Of a DNA stretch of 64,000 nt, positions 62,101-64,000 are shown piece after piece; the first letter of the stretch is position 1, and the number at the start of each line of letters is the position of its first letter. The position numbers and the translations under genes are program-made. Below the pieces are notes generated by a model. That model made no database searches. It had not been told where the DNA came from and worked only from the letters and a program-made list of their open reading frames with translations. Source of the stretch: Mesocentrotus franciscanus (lineage: Eukaryota > Echinodermata > Echinoidea > Camarodonta > Strongylocentrotidae); contig CP137674.1 of NCBI GenBank assembly GCA_037976565.1, positions 31,155,047-31,219,046 on the forward strand. Reading direction: 5' to 3'.

Positions 62101-63525
62101 TACGTCACTTCTATTACCTCCTCCCAGCTAAAATATAGACAAAAGAAAATGTCCTTTCATTTCTACTCAGATTTATTTCAATTATTTTTTATGCAACTTC
62201 TTCACAGTAAGTTGGTATTGATAATGTAATGATTTCAAAGCAGCGACAGTACCAATGTAAATAATAATTCAAGGACAAGTTGTGCTTTGTAAAGGGTGAT
62301 TGGTTTAACATGTGACCTAGCTGTGCCACATTGGAAATCTACATGTATCCATAAAACATTTGGTAAATGTTTGGATTGCAGGCCTTTTGAGTTATATTTA
62401 TTATTATGGTTACAATTAGCCCAATCAAATTAATGTTATAATGAAACAACTTTCTTTCTTTAGCTATACTCCTAAAATGTACCATCTTCAGCGAGAGAAT
62501 AGCAGTTTTCAAAATGCTTGTGAATTGAGAGAACCTTAATTTCTACTTATCAAGTACATGTACCGTGTGAGTCAAAAAAAGTTTACACCTAGAAAATTGC
62601 TAATTACTTTAAATATCATCTATGAACAGTAAATTATTATACATCTTATGAAAGAGTGTTTTATCCCAAATCATTTGGTATCATTTTTGTGTGGTATGTG
62701 TTCACGCTTGTATGAACAGGAGGCATTGTTTGCGAGAGTGCAAAAATCGACTTGCGCCAAAGTAGCTTATCTGATCTTTTAATCAAACAATTGGGACTTA
62801 GGTATTAAATCGGTTTTTGCAGATCCAAATAACTTCCCTAACAAAATTAATCATGCCACACATATCAAATATCGAATATCAAATATCAACGAACATTTGT
62901 GCGCGTGTGTGTGGGCGTGTGTGACTTTGCTTCTGCAAAAAGCATATATATGCAATGCATTTCATTTGATACATTCAATTCATTCTCTTACTCCGCTAAT
63001 CCCAACATAATACATGCTGTAGGCATCACGTTTGCGCAAGTCGATTTTTGCACTCTCGCAAACAATGCCTCCTGTTCATCCAAGCGTGAACATATACCAC
63101 ACAAAAATGATACCAAATGATTTGGGATAAAACACTCTTTCATAAGATGTATAATAATTTACTGTTCATAGATAACATTTAAAGTAATTAGCAATTTTCT
63201 AAGGTGTAAACTTTTTTTACTCACACGGTATATACATGTTGCAGTTTGAATCTGACTCCCCTCCTCATACTTTGCTTATTAATTTAAACAAAAATCAAAT
63301 TTGTCTATTCATTTTTCAAAGGGCTCATAAACTTCTATTATAACCCTCCCCAATGCTTTTCTCCCCTCTTTTCCTTGATACATACTCATCAATTCGTTTG
63401 GCAGTCTTTCCAAACAGTAGTTGACTAGCTGGACTGGCTATGTTTGATTCCACTGGTTGGAGTGACGGAGGATCTTCTTGGCTTGCCTTACTGTCATACA
63501 GCAGCACCCAACCTTCTACTGGACT
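50150..63525 (-). CDS. HECTD3 E3 ubiquitin ligase, 3' 19 exons (5' end beyond window)
   Basis: HECTD3 transfers ubiquitin through a HECT-domain thioester. Exons in transcript order: 63525-63386, 62127-61899, 61196-61081, 60729-60616, 60194-60112, 59788-59686, 59251-59189, 58683-58525, 56797-56692, 56079-55962, 55329-55226, 54757-54635, 54235-54146, 53087-52881, 52458-52329, 51370-51296, 51058-50980, 50730-50662 and 50234-50150. All junctions fit GT/AG and phase, giving 730 residues ending MSPWDE. Family marks include GSVKQYVES, the DOC/APC10 domain ([16 protein letters not shown], about 61196-59686), [26 protein letters not shown] and the catalytic cysteine in ALPESSTC. Human HECTD3 has 861 residues, so about 130 N-terminal residues are missing, most likely right of the window. 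The rest looks intact. Confidence 0.95.
50662..50730 (-). other. HECTD3 catalytic-cysteine exon
   Basis: This 69-bp exon encodes [18 protein letters not shown]. The Cys of PESSTC is the thioester-forming residue of HECTD3-type HECT domains, so the ligase should be catalytically competent. It is followed by the short last exon at 50234-50150. Confidence 0.88.
51704..51832. repeat. Palindromic element in HECTD3 intron
   Basis: The arms GTGCAATTCCAGTTGATCCT...CACCATTGCAC and their inverse pair over about 50 bases, with GACGTCAC near the centre of one arm. It has no coding capacity. The GTGCAATGGT core is shared with the palindrome at 52038-52187. Confidence 0.7.
52038..52187. repeat. Second palindromic element in the same HECTD3 intron
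   Basis: The arms AATAGTGAATGG...GTGCAATGG and the inverse (AATAGTGAATGG...GTGCAATGGTAC) pair over about 50 bases around a spacer. It lies 200 bp from a related palindrome between exons 51370-51296 and 52458-52329. Confidence 0.7.
53566..53729. repeat. Palindromic element, about 164 bp, HECTD3 intron
   Basis: The arms ATATCGACTGCT...GAGGACTAGCTG...TCTATAC pair with the right end in inverted orientation. The GC-rich centre holds a second hairpin (GGGTATCACCCC / CTGGGTGATAGCAGGGG). It is non-coding. Confidence 0.72.
53763..54028. repeat. Tandem duplication, units about 130 bp
   Basis: AAAGCCCTATG, ATAGAAAATA, TCACTTCCAAAAGCATGG (or its variant TCGCTTCCAAAAGCATGG), GGACAAATGCTGATGT and TTAGCT occur in the same order twice with roughly 15-20% divergence. 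It is a local tandem duplication inside a HECTD3 intron. Confidence 0.75.
55460..55525. repeat. Small hairpin of the CCAGAAGG family
   Basis: The arms GAGCCAGAAGGGCATTGGTTCCT and the inverse (AGGAGTTAACATCCTTCTAGC) enclose an AT-rich loop of about 20 bases. It is in a HECTD3 intron and is the same family as 15490-15548. Confidence 0.65.
57040..58100. mobile_element. Tandem-repeat-bearing element (pearl/Tsp-like) in HECTD3 intron
   Basis: Six direct units of 144, 150, 144, 150, 151 and 151 bp fill 57111-58043. Each runs from GATAACG-GATCAC through GTGACCTTTGACC to CAATCGGTTCTTGA. The right side ends in a perfect hairpin (ATGCCTCCG...CGGAGGCAT, 58063-58092) after a GGAC triplet, and the left flank has ATGCCTCCG at 57051-57059. 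A core of tandem repeats with a terminal hairpin is the layout of Helentron-associated elements such as oyster pearl and sea urchin Tsp. That assignment is by structure only. Confidence 0.6.
59686..61196 (-). other. HECTD3 DOC (APC10-like) domain exons
   Basis: Four exons (61196-61081, 60729-60616, 60194-60112, 59788-59686) encode the beta-sandwich DOC domain thought to bind substrates: [41 protein letters not shown] and [15 protein letters not shown]. Their order and spacing match vertebrate HECTD3. Confidence 0.8.
62561..63230. mobile_element. Mariner-like MITE with about 196-bp inverted repeats
   Basis: It is flanked by TA on both sides. The termini CCGTGTGAGTCAAAAAAAGT and inverted CCGTGTGAGTAAAAAAAGT begin arms spanning 62563-62758 and 63033-63228, with only scattered mismatches. 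The centre (about 270 bp) has no transposase frame. TA targets and GTGAGT-AAAAAAGT termini fit the Tc1/mariner superfamily. It lies in the HECTD3 intron between 62127 and 63386. Confidence 0.82.
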
Positions 63526-64000
63526 CTGTAAAAAAAGTTGGAGAATACAACAAAGTATAGAATTTTCTGAAAGTCTTTTTCCTCAACGGGCACCAATTAC
63601 AGTTTTCTTTCATTCTAAAAGTTACCACAAAAAATAGAATATCTTAATGAACCTGTAAAAGTAAAACTTACAATACACAATTGGGAATTTCAAATAAGTC
63701 TAAGTCTATGTAGCTGTACTATGCAATGAATATTATTATACATTTTTTTGCACTGATACTCAGGTTAACAGTGTAGATCAGTCGATACCTCATACTCATG
63801 ATCGTAAATTAACGTACACCACAGCACGAAGAACTATGCGCATTGAGTGCTGTGCACTGAGTTTACGCGATCATTGGCCGATCCGCTCGAGTGGCTTCGA
63901 ATTTAAGTGAGATAGGGCCTACTTAACTTAAGCGCAACTTAAGTTCAATGGCAAAGTCGATTCGTAATATTACGTCACACCAAGGAGATTTTGACATGTC
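63526..64000. other. HECTD3 upstream intron, right edge
   Basis: No further HECTD3 exon was recognised on the - strand. The short + frame at 63440-63637 is a shadow of the exon at 63525-63386. The missing N-terminal coding sequence should lie to the right of the window. Confidence 0.5.

Overview
This 64 kb window is animal nuclear DNA. It is AT-rich, has short exons with GT/AG introns, and is crowded with palindromic transposon remnants. TACATG arrays, many small terminal-inverted-repeat elements, and LINE and tRNA-SINE fragments suggest a marine deuterostome, most likely a sea urchin. The species is not proven by anything seen here.

Three protein-coding genes are readable with confidence. 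(1) A NEIL2-type DNA glycosylase lies on the + strand at 28231-29754 as one uninterrupted 507-codon reading frame, with a long extra C-terminal tail. (2) A complete PIGG gene (GPI ethanolamine phosphate transferase 2) lies on the + strand at 36643-45645; its 12 coding exons join in phase to give 989 residues. (3) The last 19 coding exons of HECTD3, a DOC plus HECT E3 ubiquitin ligase, lie on the - strand at 63525-50150 and give 730 residues; the N-terminal exon or exons lie beyond the right edge. PIGG and HECTD3 converge tail to tail. A fourth gene is implied by a - strand first exon at 21158-21086, which encodes a signal-peptide-like segment followed by a consensus splice donor. Its other exons were not found.

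Layout: 1-21 kb has no confident complete gene. It reads like a long first intron or intergenic domain, with several homeodomain-site-rich patches, a few small transposons and simple repeats. 21-28 kb is intergenic and full of fold-back elements and a LINE tail. 28-30.5 kb is NEIL2. 30.5-36.5 kb is a transposon-rich gap that includes a LINE nested inside an inverted-repeat element. 36.6-48 kb is PIGG with its likely 3' UTR. 48-64 kb is HECTD3; its introns carry several hairpin elements, a mariner-like element with about 196-bp inverted repeats, and a tandem-repeat element packed with nuclear-receptor-like half sites.

The genes have unrelated housekeeping roles (base excision repair, GPI anchor synthesis, ubiquitination), and nothing indicates that they form one pathway. 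I found no clear new molecular system. The most unusual items are the tailed NEIL2, the DR1-rich minisatellite, a family of tiny hairpins sharing one core, and the orphan signal-peptide exon.
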